In this document: positions 43,251 to 56,072 of the stretch, in pieces | Position numbering within the stretch: position 1 is the first letter of the stretch | Layout: the number at the start of each line of letters is the position of its first letter | DNA from: Marchantia polymorpha subsp. ruderalis | Lineage: Eukaryota > Streptophyta > Marchantiopsida > Marchantiales > Marchantiaceae | Reading direction: 5' to 3' | Assembly (NCBI GenBank): GCA_037833965.1 | Contig: AP031355.1 | Coordinates: 12,115,501 to 12,179,500 of the forward strand | DNA: 64,000 nucleotides | Notes under the pieces: generated by a model | What the model was told of the DNA's origin: nothing | Seen by the model: only the letters and a program-made list of their open reading frames with translations | The model's database searches: none | Program-made: the position numbers and the translations under genes

Positions 43251-44611
43251 TATCCTCTAAGAAGACAAAGAATTTAAAATAAAAATGACAGGTAGGGTAG
43301 ACCAATATCAATCGCGCAAGTATAAATTCAAACCTCAGACATGAGGCTAGCCACATCTATGTAATGTCTAGCCCCAAATATGTTTTAAGATGATTGAACC
43401 ATCGGATCACATTATACAAAAACAAAACTTTTATGATTTATTAATTTAATTACCCCTATTTTAAAAGCACTACGATTCTGAAAAAATTTGTAAATCTCTA
43501 CTGAAGTACATTAAATAAGAAAATAAAGCTCATGTACTTCTTTCGAAGCTAAAAACATTTTGAACGTCATAACATTCTACCTTAAAACCTGATATTAAAT
43601 ATCCACATCTCTCTCGTACACATTAAAGATAGTTCTCTCTGCAATCATAATGGGAGAGATAGAAATTATAAAAGAGTTTTTAGTTTGTCAAATTTCGTAT
43701 GGATTTGATCTATTTCATAAATAATGAGCATAGATATTCACATAAATTGTCAAAGATGCTTATTTCAGAGAATAGCCCAATATTATAGAGTAGATGACAC
43801 AATTCTACACCTTCAAAAAAAGAAAAGTAAATCCAATATGAGATATGACAAAAAATATCACCTTAAAGTGTCTTCTAGAAGTACCCATGAAAAAATTGTG
43901 GCATGTAAAAAATCATGATGATAACGTAAGAACAAAAATCCAAAATTTCCACTAACAGCAAAATTCACAAAGACTAAGCCGAGAAGAATATATGTGGTTT
44001 GCCACTTTCAAGATACATTCACTAGAACAATGGTTCTTTACTTTAAATCTACTTGGGCTCACGTGAACACTTTGAAGCTTTTTAACTGAGACCGTGTTGT
44101 TTCTGTGGACGTAATCTAAAAGTGATGAACCACGTTCATTCTTGTTGGCACTGTGCTTGTGAATAACTCTACTCATACAAATTTTGAATTCTTATTTTTA
44201 CAGATAAGTTATATTATAATTTGAATCACAATAATAGAAATACCTCGTCATAAATCATCACCATAATCTGTAGGTTTACGTGCATTTAAAATTAAATAAG
44301 CAGATGAAAAATTTTAAAACCTGTATTGGTATCCACATGAATATCAAAATTACAAAGATTTTTTTTGTCTACTAAGTTTAAACTTTCATTCTTTATTGAT
44401 TTCTTTACTTTTTAATTGTGTTACATATCTATTTAAGTGATCAAAGTTTTACTCACAAATGAAAAGACCTATTTTTTATGATTAAAATATTTTAGTTCAT
44501 GCAAGCATCAAAATGAATTATTTTATTTGCTATGATAGTCAATTATGAAAAAATTTGAGATGAAAAAAAAATAAAAAATTACAAATAGGTTAATTGTTTC
44601 AATAAGAAGTG

Positions 44612-44865
44612 GGAGTAGCTAGTTATCCCTCAAGTTATGTTAATTATTCCTCACCCTACAAAACTTAAATTAATTGCTTAAGGAAGTAGGTCTGTGATTG
44701 ATCAGAAGGATTATGGATCTCATTTTGAAATGAACACGTTAGTTGCATCGCTAAACATCTCCTACATTGGATGCTGCATTATCAGCAGTGCAAGCTTAAG
44801 CGTTGAGTCAATCACTTGAGTGAGGAATAATTAGCATAAATTGGAGCAATAACTAGCTCCCTAAA
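44612..44865. mobile_element. Short MITE-like element with about 40-bp inverted ends
   Basis: The left end (GTAGCTAGTTATCCCTCAAG, then TTAATTATTCCTCAC) is imperfectly repeated as the reverse complement at the right end (about 44819-44863). A related end sequence with GCTAGTTATC and GGCTAATTATCCCTCAATC occurs at 63607-63645. The roughly 250-bp interior is non-coding. Confidence 0.5.
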
Positions 44866-46795
44866 AAGTAAATATTTTTCTTTTTCAATTTGATAACTTG
44901 ACTTTAAAATCAAATATATCACAATTTTGAACATTCATAGTTCAAACATATCATATTTTTATAAACCTTAAATTTTTATTTTTTTATTAAAATAAATGTA
45001 AAGAGTTAATTAAAATGATTTCTAACATATTTAGTATGACTGATAAGATTGACATGATGCAAAAGATCTCATGGAAGCATTTAGTGACATTTTTAGAGTT
45101 TAATATGAATAAAGTTTAATAGGACTTTTCAGACTTAGTATTGAATCACGTATTTCATGTTTATTTTTGTATATTTTTTTCTTGATTATGAAACTATGCA
45201 TGCTATTATTTTGTGTCATACACCAATTGATATCAGATTATGGTGAAACTTTTCACTTATTTCTTATCACAATGATTCATGAATTATTTCACGTGATTCT
45301 AATAAGTTTTAGTAGGATTTTCAAGAGCCATTGCCAACTAAAACTTGATGGCTTGTCTAATTTATTTCATCAGTACTTCAAATTTATAATTGTAAGAAAT
45401 CTTTGATGGGGTGTGAATTTTGATGTCAAATTGCAAGTGATTGATACAATTTTAATCTTGATTTTGAAATGTGAATGACAAAATGAAACAATATAATTTT
45501 TGTCTTGTTTGCTGATCAAAAAATGTAAAACAAGCAAAGTCATGTCTTTCTTGTGAGGATTGAAAACGCAAAGATGATCATATTCACTAGAATTGATGAA
45601 ATATAAAGATGTGTAATGAGAGAATAATTAATTTGAAATTTGAAGACTTAGTTAAGTTGGATAATGATAGATGGTATGTTTTTGAATTTCAACAAGATGT
45701 TTTCAGTTCAATGTGTTTTTTGAATCCAATAATTACTTTTGTTCATGTGGAACTTTTATTAGGATAATTTGATTTTGGTACAATGTGATGATTTGTTTGA
45801 ATTGAACAAAATAATTGAAAAAAAAAAGCACAAAGCAGATATTTTACAAATAATATGTAGTACATCACAAAATATTTTACTAGATGTTTGATCAAAAACA
45901 TATAAGTGAAATGAATTCAAAGAAGAATTGCAAAATCTAAATTTTCTTTTAGTTAGAATGTGATTTCCATCAAACATGCAAGTGTTATGAGTAAATTTAG
46001 ATTTTTTTGCTTATTAATGTTACCAGGATTTGGGTTTAGGTTTAAGATTGGATAACTTTTATAATCCTAAATCTTGCACTAGAGCTTACGTAAACTCTTG
46101 TTGACACAATTTTCAATTTTTTAGGTAAAGATTTTTTGATCTCAAAGATATTGTCTGCAATTATGAATCACATATGTTTGTTGGTCTCTGTGCCTTACCT
46201 TTTTCTTTTGTCGTTTGGACATAATTGTTTAGTTATCATAGTTTTCTAGGTTGAAGCTTAAGACTGATGTTTATCACTACAGGGCATAGGCAATTTCAAC
46301 TATGCATGGCTCTATGAGGTGAGACGTCCACACATAGCAGAGTTAAGAATATTCTTTTTGAGGATCGCATGGAATACTTTATTTGAAATCAAGTGAACAA
46401 ACTGAATAGATTAAACTTTGATACATTAACATTTGATACAAGTATTGTGGTTGTGTAAGAGTTACTCTAGATTTAGCCGTAGTCAAAAGAATGTCAGATT
46501 AAGAATTGAATGTTTATGGCATCTACTTGAAATAAGAAATGTGTATCAAACAATTATGAAGTTTTGATTACATTTAACTAATAAAATTTAAAGCTAGAAA
46601 AAAAGCTGTTGAACTATGCGCACTACACATATATAGTTGATTAATAGAATTGTGATATTATATTACGATCAAAAATAATATAGAATGTTTTTGTTTTTGA
46701 AAATTACCATTTCAAAAAATTATTCAAATATCTACAAAATGACATTTAGAAATTTTCACAAAAAAATCAAACTCTTTGAAGATTTTACTATTATC

Positions 46796-46835
46796 CGTTA
46801 TTGTAAATAAGTGATACCACTTATTTACAATAACG
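46796..46835. repeat. Perfect 18-bp inverted repeat, 4-nt spacer
   Basis: CGTTATTGTAAATAAGTG (46796-46813), spacer ATAC, and its exact reverse complement (46818-46835). Confidence 0.95.
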
Positions 46836-47999
46836 CAATTTTTTTTGGATTTAGATGATCACTTAAAAGTTTTATACATTATCGCTTTAATAAGTTAAAA
46901 AGTCTAAATTAAGTCCTAGATTGCATACAAAATGAGGTATTTGCATAAAGATCATGGCAAAAAATGTATTAGTAATTTAAAAGTTACTGAAAAGAGTAAA
47001 ATATCTCTTGTCATGTCATCATGGTCTATATCTTGCAAAAAAATGTTTTTTTACAGTGATTTAATCAAATAATATTTAAAAAAATTTCTAATATGTCAAA
47101 AAATCTAATATATCATATGTATTTTAGCTCAAAAATTTGCAACATGTTTGATAAATATATTTCCTTTCAATGCAATTAATTTTTTTGAATAGGTTTGAAT
47201 TAAAAAACAAATAAAAAAATAGATTTTAATTGTAAAAAAAATGTTATGATTACTTTCTTGAAATCAAGTGTAATAACATAAAGTTGAATATTATATTAAA
47301 AAATTATTGTTTCCTTTGATAAGCTAGTGAAGTGAAGATTATAGACTATGATATTCAATAGCTTGTAATGGTTATTGTAATAATTGAGTTTTGTTTTAAA
47401 AGGCAATGATAGAGAGTAAAATTTATTAAACTCTCTTTATTGATTAGTATAGACTTTCAGTCACTCACATTGTTGATAAAAGATTGGTCATTATGAATTT
47501 AATGATATGACACAACAAAAAGCTCCGATGTAATTAGAGCATAATAAATCTATAATAAAGTAATTGAAATAACAGATTTTTATTGATAGATTTTACATAA
47601 TGTCATCACATATTAAAAATTTTCCAAAAATCATCAAATTGGATTATTAAAGTTACAAAATATGAAATAAGATTGAGTAATTCATTTTTCTGGATCATGA
47701 TATGAAAATTGAGGATGATGAAAGCAATATTTTGATAATAAAAAAATGTTTGTGTATGCATGGAAAAGTTTAAGACCCAATCACTAATATTCAATGAAAT
47801 ATGATACGCAAATTCTTGTGATAACAAAACGTGAAATTTATTATAATCGTCAATAAATTAATCTTGTATTTATAACACATGAATAACATTTTCAGAATAA
47901 TCTAAAAATATATAAATTTTTTCATACTCAATTTTACTAAAAAAATACTTTATTTCAATCCTTTCATTTATATTTTAAATGTGATTGCTATTATATATA

Positions 48000-49340
48000 A
48001 TTCTTTGACTACAATAAGACAAATTGATTTGAAAATTATTATTGTTTTTGATGTGTCGCCTTTGTTCATTAGTCAAGCCACTACAATGAAATGAAAGAAT
48101 ATATGGATGTTGTTTTTTAATATCTTGGAGACAAAGTGCATTTTTTAGTATTACAAAATAGAATTTTCAAATTCAAGTTGTTAGTTGAAATTTTTACACA
48201 ATTGAAAACTGTGTACCACAACAAAGTGTTCACATTTGTAATAAAATATGATATCATTTAAGAGTCATGTGCACTTGTTGCAAATTTTAGTCTGATCATA
48301 AATTAAATGAATATAATCTTGAGAGGAGTAAATCTAAATGAAGCAATTAATTGATTTTGAGAAAAAAAGTAAAAAAAAGTTGGTTTGTAGATTTCAAAAA
48401 TCATTATTTGAATTGATGCAAGCTTCTAGTTATTAAAATTGAAAGATTTAATGAGTTTATGGAAACATGATACTTTTATCAAGTGTGTATGATTTATGTA
48501 TAATTTTGAATGACATGCTCATTTTGACAAAGGATCAATTGGATGTAAACAAATGCAAAAATCAATTTAGGTTTGCATTGACGATGAAGAGTTTGGATAA
48601 GTTCAAGATAATATTAGTGTTGGATGTTTATAAAAATTTGAAAAATATATTAATCAAGTCAATACATGTACAATCATCATGTGTTTTATAGATATAACAT
48701 TGCAAAATCTATAGTAATATAGATTTTTTGATTACACACACTTTAAACTTTTTCAACTCAATGTTCAATCATTGTTAGTGATAAAAAAATTGATGTCATC
48801 AATTTCATATGGCTAGCAGGGAACAACATTATGTATTTGATAATTTGATTTTAAATTTATATTTCTTAATTTATAGATGAACAAGATGAACATAAACATG
48901 TCAGATCTATGAAAGATGCATTTAATATTGTCAAGTGAATTATAAGATATTACAAGACTACTTAGAATTATGATATTTAATTTGAAGATTTTTTACTTAA
49001 TGCAAGATTTTTGGCTATGTTGATGTTGACTTTGAAGAAAAAGAATGTAAAACTTGGTATGTGTTTACTTTTTGTGATGAATACATTAATTCAATGTCTT
49101 TCTTTTCAAAAATGCATAGTTTAGTACACAACAACACTGCACATATTCAGCTTAAAGCTGAATATGTGCTGTTAGCAAAAGCAACAATGTGATGAACGTA
49201 ATACTCTGATCTTCATCATTTAATTTGTAACTTCATAGAACACTGTTTTATAAGATGATTCTCCTGTTGTTAAATATTTAACCTTTTGTGTTGACAAAGC
49301 AATATTTTTCTTCAAAGTAAAATCCTAACTAATGCATCAT
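48000..49340 (+). pseudogene. Ty1/copia pol remnant (RT and RNase H)
   Basis: Blocks in copia order. LVCRFQKSLFELMQAS (about 48378-48425) stands for LVCRLQKSLYGLKQA. LNDMLILTKDQLDVNKCKNQ (about 48505-48560) stands for the YVDDMLI region, with the catalytic pair reduced to ND. MKSLDKFKIILVLDV follows. Near the end come a GYVDVDF-like block (about 49010), AEYVLLAKA (about 49157-49185), and VVKYLTFCVDKAIFFFK (about 49270-49320), the copia RNase H tail. Many stops and frameshifts. Confidence 0.75.
49139..49169. repeat. Perfect 15-bp inverted repeat, 1-nt spacer, inside the copia RNase H
   Basis: GCACATATTCAGCTT (49139-49153), A, AAGCTGAATATGTGC (49155-49169). The right arm encodes the AEYV of the conserved RNase H motif; the left arm replaces the sequence expected upstream of it. 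Confidence 0.95.
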
Positions 49341-49593
49341 GTGATAGGTCAGTTTTTTCGTTTTTTTTGGAAATAGAATAGTAGGGTTGGGAAATTTAGG
49401 TTGATTTTAACCTTTTAGAGTAGAAGTAATTAGATTAGAACAGATAGTTGTGTTACGGCGGAGAGGAGGTAGTAGTATTAATCCGGAGGGAACCTCAGAC
49501 GCCGCGATGGCCTTTAGGAGGGCAGTGAGGTCTGAACCTGGAGGGACAGATCGGAAAGAAGGAAGACTTACCTTGTGTTACGGCGGAGAGGGA

Positions 49594-49626
49594 ACTCAGC
49601 ATACATACTGAGTATGTATGCTGAGT
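49594..49626. repeat. Perfect 14-bp inverted repeat, 5-nt spacer
   Basis: ACTCAGCATACATA (49594-49607), spacer CTGAG, and TATGTATGCTGAGT (49613-49626). It immediately follows the second copy of a 19-bp direct repeat, TTGTGTTACGGCGGAGAGG (49448-49466 and 49573-49591). Confidence 0.95.
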
Positions 49627-52162
49627 ATGAGGACTTCGGAGCTTCACGGCCACAGGAACGGTGAAGGTCACCACGAGACGTAAAAGATAGTGCCGCACGG
49701 GAAAGAATTTGAATGGCGACACCTTCAATTCACAGGCATGGGAAACCGTTGAAACGGCGGGATGTATTCAAGGAGATGAGGTCTCGACGCTCGCATTCCA
49801 CGAACACATTGAGAAATCCACGCGGATAGAGGCGCAGAGATGAGAAGAACGGAAACCAGCGATGGTGCGACCGATCAAATTGCATGCTCTACGAATGCCC
49901 GAGGTTGGACTACGAGCTTATCGCCGCGATTTGATCCTCGTGAAGATGGATTTCTTGTTGTGGAGTTGGAATTGGACGAGCGACATGATCATTTAGGAGT
50001 GGGACAACAATGGGTTGCCGAAGCCACCGGGCTATCACGGCCATCCCGATACTTGGCAAATGTGGGACTGGAAGAAGGTCCTAGAGGTCAATGCGCAGGT
50101 GACGACGGCGATCTTACATTCAATAGTGAGAGTGTGCGAGTAACGAGAGACGAGGAACGAGCTTATGTCGACATGTTCAAGCATCCCCGCACCGGGAAGA
50201 ATGGTTATCGCACAGTGTGGTATCCTGATCGAATGAGGCGGAACATCGCGATGGGTTTGATGCAGATTCTTCGCCCGTCTTGACCAACCTATATGATGAT
50301 TTGGCAGGTGGGGTTCATCGAGAGAGCCTTGCGAGAAGATCGTATTCATTGGGCGCGAATCTTTTGGAGAGCCACCCGGCAACACATCGGGCTGATTCAG
50401 GTAGGGTTCGCCTGTTATTTGTCCTCGTTCTTGATTAACTTCTACAGGGGTATGGCACTATTGACCCCCGTAGAGATTGAAGCCTTTCCAACACAAGAAG
50501 TACTGCGGGAAGAAGAAGAAGTGATGTTGGCTAACGAGGTCAACTCGGACCTTGAAGGCAAACCGCAGAACTCACACCAGCAAAGGAGCAAGCGGTCTTA
50601 AAGCCGGCAAGACTCACAGCCGAGGAAGAGACGAAGAATCGATGAGGTTGCTGTAGCAGAGGACCGGTTACAACGCACGGCTCTCATTGAGATGCGATCA
50701 CCAGACTTTCGGGCCCGATCGAAGATGAAGGCCAAGAGGTTGATTCTGGAGAAGTATAGTAGCACAGAGAGTAGGAGGGCTGTGTTGAGACAATGTCTTG
50801 TGCAGGAAGCAGGGCCAGCGGAGAGGGCTGCCAAACAGAAGGAGAAATCGGTGAGGAAGAAGCCATGCATTATAGAAGAACGGTCGACGCCTGTTGAACC
50901 ACCGCGGGCTTCAAAGAAAGACAAGAGGAAGGAGGTCCTAATTGAAAAAGTCCCCTTGAGGCGGACTGAGGACCCTGTGAAAAGTATCCGGTTGAAGGTT
51001 CCTCGAGAACACGCCGCTGAGGTATTGACGATGTTCTCAGATATTGAGGAGGATCCTATGGCATTGGAGGAAGTTGCGGCGAAGGCCGTAGAAGATGTGA
51101 CAGCAGCCGAGAGTGGTCCGTAGAAGGTGGTCTCACCTCAGACCTCCACGAACACAGTCATACTGGAGACGGGTGAGGAACCCTCAGCGGAAAAGACACC
51201 GTCGTCAGTCATGGGTACCGCCGACTTGCCGCCTATTGCAAGTACTTCAATTACTCCAATACCTCGACCAAAAGCGGGAGAAGTATGCATAAGGCCGCAC
51301 CAATGAGTCCTATGTGGAGATAGTGCGTAACCGGACACAGACCAAGGTAGCGGTGGCTGCTGAGGTCGCCACGAAGGAACGTAGGAGTCAGCCGACGGAA
51401 GCGAAGTGCCAAGCACTTCAGAAGAGGCTGACTGCGGAAGTTGAGAAGCGAAGAAAGGCGGAGCAAGTTGGTGAAGATCTTCGCGAGGATGTGGAGAGAG
51501 CCAAGTGCGCAAGCGTGGACCTTCTGAAAAGGCTGGAGGCCTGTAGGATCGCGTACGACGCCGAGTCATTAAAGTTGGATGAGTTGTCGGCTGCCGCGAA
51601 GAAGAAAGAGCATGAGTAATAAACTGAGTTGACGGTGAGTGCGAAGAAGCTGACCGAGTATGAAGCTGCGTGGATCTCGGACTTAGAGCTGATTGAGAAG
51701 TTAGAAGCGCAATGTGGTAAACTGAGTACGCAACGGTCGCAAGCTGAGGAGCAGTTGTGCGAGGTGGAAGCGACATTGACGGAGGCAGAAGGGAAGAATC
51801 GGCAGTTATCAGAGAAGACACGTGATGCCTTAATTGCGAGAATGGAACGATGTTTGCACGGGTATAAGTTGTGGCAGATTGAATCCCACAACAGACTTTG
51901 ATTACGCGAGATTGAGCATCGTGCAGCCGAATTGATAGTGCGAAGCAAACGGAGGCATTGCCGATTATCCAAGAAGCTTGAGTTGTATCTTACCAGATCA
52001 CGGGACGCGGTAGCGAATCTGGAGATAGAATTAGCAAGTGTTTTGAGAAGATAAGGTTTAGAGCGGAGGGTAAAGAGATCGGCAACTGCCGACTCCGAAC
52101 GTGTAGGACCTATTCGCTGCTCGCATCAGAGGAAGTGACAGTTTTTGGTTGTTAGTAGTATT

Positions 52163-52180
52163 CCAAGGCATTGACCTTGG
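52163..52180 (+). other. Conserved stem-loop in the 3' flank of coiled-coil module copy 1
   Basis: CCAAGG, 6-nt loop, CCTTGG, followed by GGGTCTTTTC. Copy 2 has the same stem with a 5-nt loop at 62413-62429 and a similar GGACTTTTCC follower. Confidence 0.75.
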
Positions 52181-52214
52181 GGGTCTTTTCTCAATTTAGT
52201 TTCTCAGTTTGGAC

Positions 52215-53480
52215 TTATGTATTCTCTCTTATGTACAAAAATTATGAGATAAAAAATTTCATATTTACTTTCTTTATGTATATACATGAATCAATACTCA
52301 TTTGATTGAAAATCTTATCCTTTCATGAACTCATCAATCCTTGCATATCAATGTGCAAAAGTTTGTTTGAATCCATATAATGATTTTTGCAATCTACAAA
52401 CAAGTTTTTCTTGACTTATCTAATTAAAGCTAGCTTATTATGTCATATAGAAGACTACTTTATAAATCTGAAAAAAATGTTGTTAATATGTCAATCTAAT
52501 CCATAACAACAACAAAAATCTCAACAAATGCACTTACGAGTCAATTATAGTATACTTCAAGGTCAATTGTAGTATATTATAAGTATTCACTTGATAATTT
52601 TTTTAACATGGTTTCTCTTGATACATTTTTTAAAAGGAGAATTATATTACTTTAAAATAAGAATCTCTAGATTTTAATCAATTTTTAAATCTAGAAACAT
52701 TGCTATTTTTGTCATATTGTGAATATAATGAAGTGTCGTAACATATGAAGTGGATGAAATCATCCTATTTTATCATAAATTATTAAGTATCAAAACACTT
52801 CTATCTTAAGACTTGAGTCCGATTTATAATATGGAAGTTAATAAGCTTAGTATATGGATAATCTTCCTCTTCTCACTTTTTTTTCTCTCAAAGATTTTAA
52901 AAATAAGAGAGAACGTTTTTAAAGTCATCAATATAATCTTGAATTTTTGTGTTATAAAATATCATCTTGAAATCCATGAGTTTCAAAAACACATACAGTA
53001 TGTTTGATAAATTTTGCAATGAATTTATTGCTGAAGAGCTTTAAACTACAAGTTATAATCATATTATTCATCTTTTTGCTTAAAAATCAAAGGTTGCAGA
53101 TAAATTTTAAAAAATTTCATATTTTGTTTTATAAAATTTATAGTCGTTAACTTCAAAGTTGGAGGATTTAAGCCTCAACATCTTGCATAGATCTATCACT
53201 TTCAACTTGCTTTTAATTTGTTCATCCTAAAACACATAGTCATCATTTTGTTCCTCCTATTGAGGTTAAAGCGCAAGAACTTAGTTAAATATTTTGTCAA
53301 GTTACAAGGATGTTATTTTACTTTTTTTCTCAAAATTTAACTTATGATAGTCACATCAAATTCAACAAAATGAATGTGCTCTTTATATTTGCTACTAACA
53401 ATTTGATGATCTTATCTATGCTTATGAAGATTTAAGAGTCTACAAATAAATTTCAGTATCGATGCTTCTTATTTTCAAAG
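52215..53480 (-). pseudogene. Ty1/copia pol remnant on the minus strand
   Basis: Reading leftward, the RT block IYMT, then EKLVCRLQKSLYGFKQTF, ARIDEFMKG and IHKESKYEIFYLIIFV is recognisable at about 52450-52215, with stops. It breaks off exactly where the coiled-coil module begins, just before the catalytic YVDD would be expected. Sequence to the right (52500-53480) is probably the upstream pol but too decayed to read with confidence. Confidence 0.65.
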
Positions 53481-53529
53481 ATCTCCCTGGGCTATATTAC
53501 GTCCAGTTGTTTCTAACTTAGCTTCATTT

Positions 53530-53767
53530 TGTTGAGGTTAACTCAGGTTACGGAGCAACCTAAGATTATAGCTATATATAGCTAGGTATGTGGTTCGCTT
53601 TGGGTATAAATATATTCCCAAGGCTTTTACTCGAGTACGCATTCTGTATTTAGTTGTCAATAAACCTTCTCGTGTGTTTCAACCGTGGAGGTAGCCCCTA
53701 ATGGTGAATCACGTTATATGAGTGTTTTGTGTGAAACTACTTGACTTGAATGATTCTTGGTTTTACG
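53530..53767 (+). repeat. Copia-type LTR, probably solo
   Basis: Starts TGTTGAGGTTAACTC and contains a TATA sequence (AGCTATATATAGCTAGG). It ends after GGTGAATCACGTTAT and a TTTTAC-like terminus. It aligns with 63378-63597. No primer site or pol in the right place adjoins it. Confidence 0.6.
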
Positions 53768-54246
53768 TTTAAAATATCTCATATGAATTTTTGATAGATT
53801 CTTATAATTTTAAGAGCTTTGATTTTTATTGCAAAAATATTACACATGTGTAATAGAATTATAAATTACAAATTATATTTTATTATAGATGAATTTTTAT
53901 CAACATTATACATATAAATTAAGTTGAAATAAAAATTTGCGAATGTCAAGTCATAATCTTAGATTTATCTAATATTTTAAAAATGTACACTATGATTTTT
54001 AATAAAAAAATTAAAATTTTATGTGAAAAATTTTATTTTCAAATTTTTTTATCAAGCACGTACTTATTTTTGGAAATATTTTGCATTGATTTACACAAAA
54101 AAAATTTATAAGTTTTTTTAATATTCCAAGAAATCATCAAAGTAAAGTTTTCTAGTATGAATTTTAATTATTTTTAAAGCTTTGTGTTGATATTTTCACA
54201 CATTTTTATTAAAATTTACAGTTTTTTTATAGAATTTATTTACCGA

Positions 54247-54277
<31 letters not shown>

Positions 54278-55419
54278 CTTAAATTATAAGCAGATGATAG
54301 AGGATCATAATTCTCAGATGATTCTTTTAATCATTTTCAACATTTACTCTGAATCATGAGCCTCACATATAGCCTTTTGCATTTCATTTGAAAAAATTTG
54401 TTAATATTTTTTTAAAAGAAAGAATATTTGTATTTTAATATTGATCTTAAATACGAAATCTAAATGTATGTTCTATTATAATGATTTTATGTTTTAAGAG
54501 ATAATTTTGATAGAATTCAACATATTTGATTTTATTATACTTCATAGGTTGATATTTTTGCTTCAAAAAATGATGAATACTTTATGCTCTTAATCAATAT
54601 TGCATTTTTATTTACTATTGATATATTATTTTAGATTCTCTGTTTACTGTATTCTAAATGGTGATTTAAGCTTAAATATTTGGTTTTTAACTCCTGCACA
54701 GTTTTTTGTATTATAATTTTTTAAATATTCCTGAAATTTATTTATCTCCTCTCAAAGAAATTTTTTATCTACACTTAGTTTATCAAAAGCTAAGTATTGA
54801 AGAAATTTTCTAAAACATGTAGTTAATATAAAATTCTTTAGGTTTTTCAAATTGTTATCACATAAGCAAGATCACTTGAAAATTTTATTAAGGTTTTTCT
54901 AAATTTCCAAATTGTATATACTGTTGAATGGTTTTGATACTCTAATGATGTGATAGTAATATTTGGAAGTGTAACACATGATTTGACATATCATGACATT
55001 GCAATATTCATTGGATAGTTTTGAACACGTGGTAAGATTATCATAAAAGTGATGGTCATCTTACCATCACATCATGATCTAGTACTGCATAATTTGCAGT
55101 ACTGCATCATTCTAAAATGTAATTTTAAGATGATTAACGTCATGTTTAAAGTAATTTGGAATTTCAATATTGTTGTAAAGTTATTGTTATTCTTAAAAGA
55201 TAATGATATCTCAAAATCTAATCTCAATCTAATCTAATCTCAAAATCCCAGCGCTTAGCTCAGCATTTAGTAGTTTTTGCTCAAGCGATTATATTTCATC
55301 ATATCATATGTAGATATGGACATAGGAAAGTATCTACGAAAACAGATGAATAGTTTTCCTCGTGTATTCATACCTTAAAACATATTGATAAGTCTCGCAT
55401 GACTCTTGTCTGATGTTGA

Positions 55420-56072
55420 TCCAAAAAATATTTATTGGAGATTTATATGTGTACACAACAAAAATTAAAAAGTCGAAATGTACACTTCACGGCCTTCCTA
55501 GGACATAGTTGAATTTAAGTTCTATTATTGCCGCCTGTACAGAGTGCAACATTCTTGGACCAAGGATGAATGATTACTTTACGTGCAAACAAATAAACAG
55601 TGACATGGTTTAACATGAATCTAGTAAATAGAGTAAGAGGAGATGACACTCATCAGCCAAGCAAATATTAACATACAAAGTAAGGAAAATTCATTATAAG
55701 ATCAGTGGAACAGTATGGGTCGGGTATTACCGTACATCTCTGTAAAGAGCTTCGAACAGTAGGAATGAGGAATATACTATTTCCTCTTCTTTAAGTATTT
55801 TCGCATGTATTGGAGAATAGTTGTTGGTGGGATATTTTGGTTATACATGCTACTTGGACATATCGAGAATCCAAAAATTGAATGTACATTCCATGGTCTT
55901 CTTTTGACATAGTCGTATTGAAGTTCTCACATTGCCACCTGTACCAAGTGTGACATTCTTGAACCAAACAGAATTGTTCACCTGGATGGAGTAAGAGGAG
56001 ATGACACTCAATAGTAAAGCAAAACCTTTTTAAAACAATGTCAGAAGACAAAAATATAAGAACAGTGGAACT
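55420..56072. repeat. Direct duplication of an unrecognised gene-like segment
   Basis: Segments 55420-55712 and 55850-56072 align in direct order, sharing for example GTAAGAGGAGATGACACTCA at about 55632 and 55991. The right copy keeps an open minus-strand frame (55791-56051, 86 residues, with ECHTWYRWQCENFNTTMSKE); the left copy has stops in the same frame. It might be a degraded tandem gene pair. I do not recognise the product. Confidence 0.55.

Larger units (their letters stand above)
43251..47999. other. AT-rich intergenic, decayed
   Basis: A sharp drop in GC at about 43.25 kb. No recognisable coding. It contains a MITE-like element (44612-44865) and a perfect hairpin (46796-46835). Confidence 0.5.
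49430..52200 (+). pseudogene. Coiled-coil module copy 1 (repeat-family gene, decayed)
   Basis: A GC-rich block with abrupt edges in AT-rich DNA. From ATG 49840 one frame runs to 51123 through stops at 50281-50283 (TGA) and 50599-50601 (TAA). It contains KHPRTGKNGYRTVWYPDRMR, MGLMQILRP, RIHWARIFWRATRQHIG and SSFLINFYRGMALLTP, then a basic, charged linker. After a frameshift near 51300 the sequence YVEIVRNRTQTKVAV leads into a long coiled coil (51314-51901) with double TAA at 51617-51622 and TGA at 51899. The C-terminal block then follows (ERCLHGYKLWQIE, REIEHRAAEL, SRDAVANLEIELASVL). I recognise the pattern as a repeated liverwort hypothetical-protein family but know no function. Several stops may be CGA to TGA changes. 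Confidence 0.7.

Noticed and set aside
49430..52200. Env-like gene of a copia element
   Set aside because: The position after a plus-strand copia pol looked suggestive, but the sequence to the right is copia pol in the opposite orientation, there is no signal peptide or membrane segment, and copy 2 lacks the adjacent pol.
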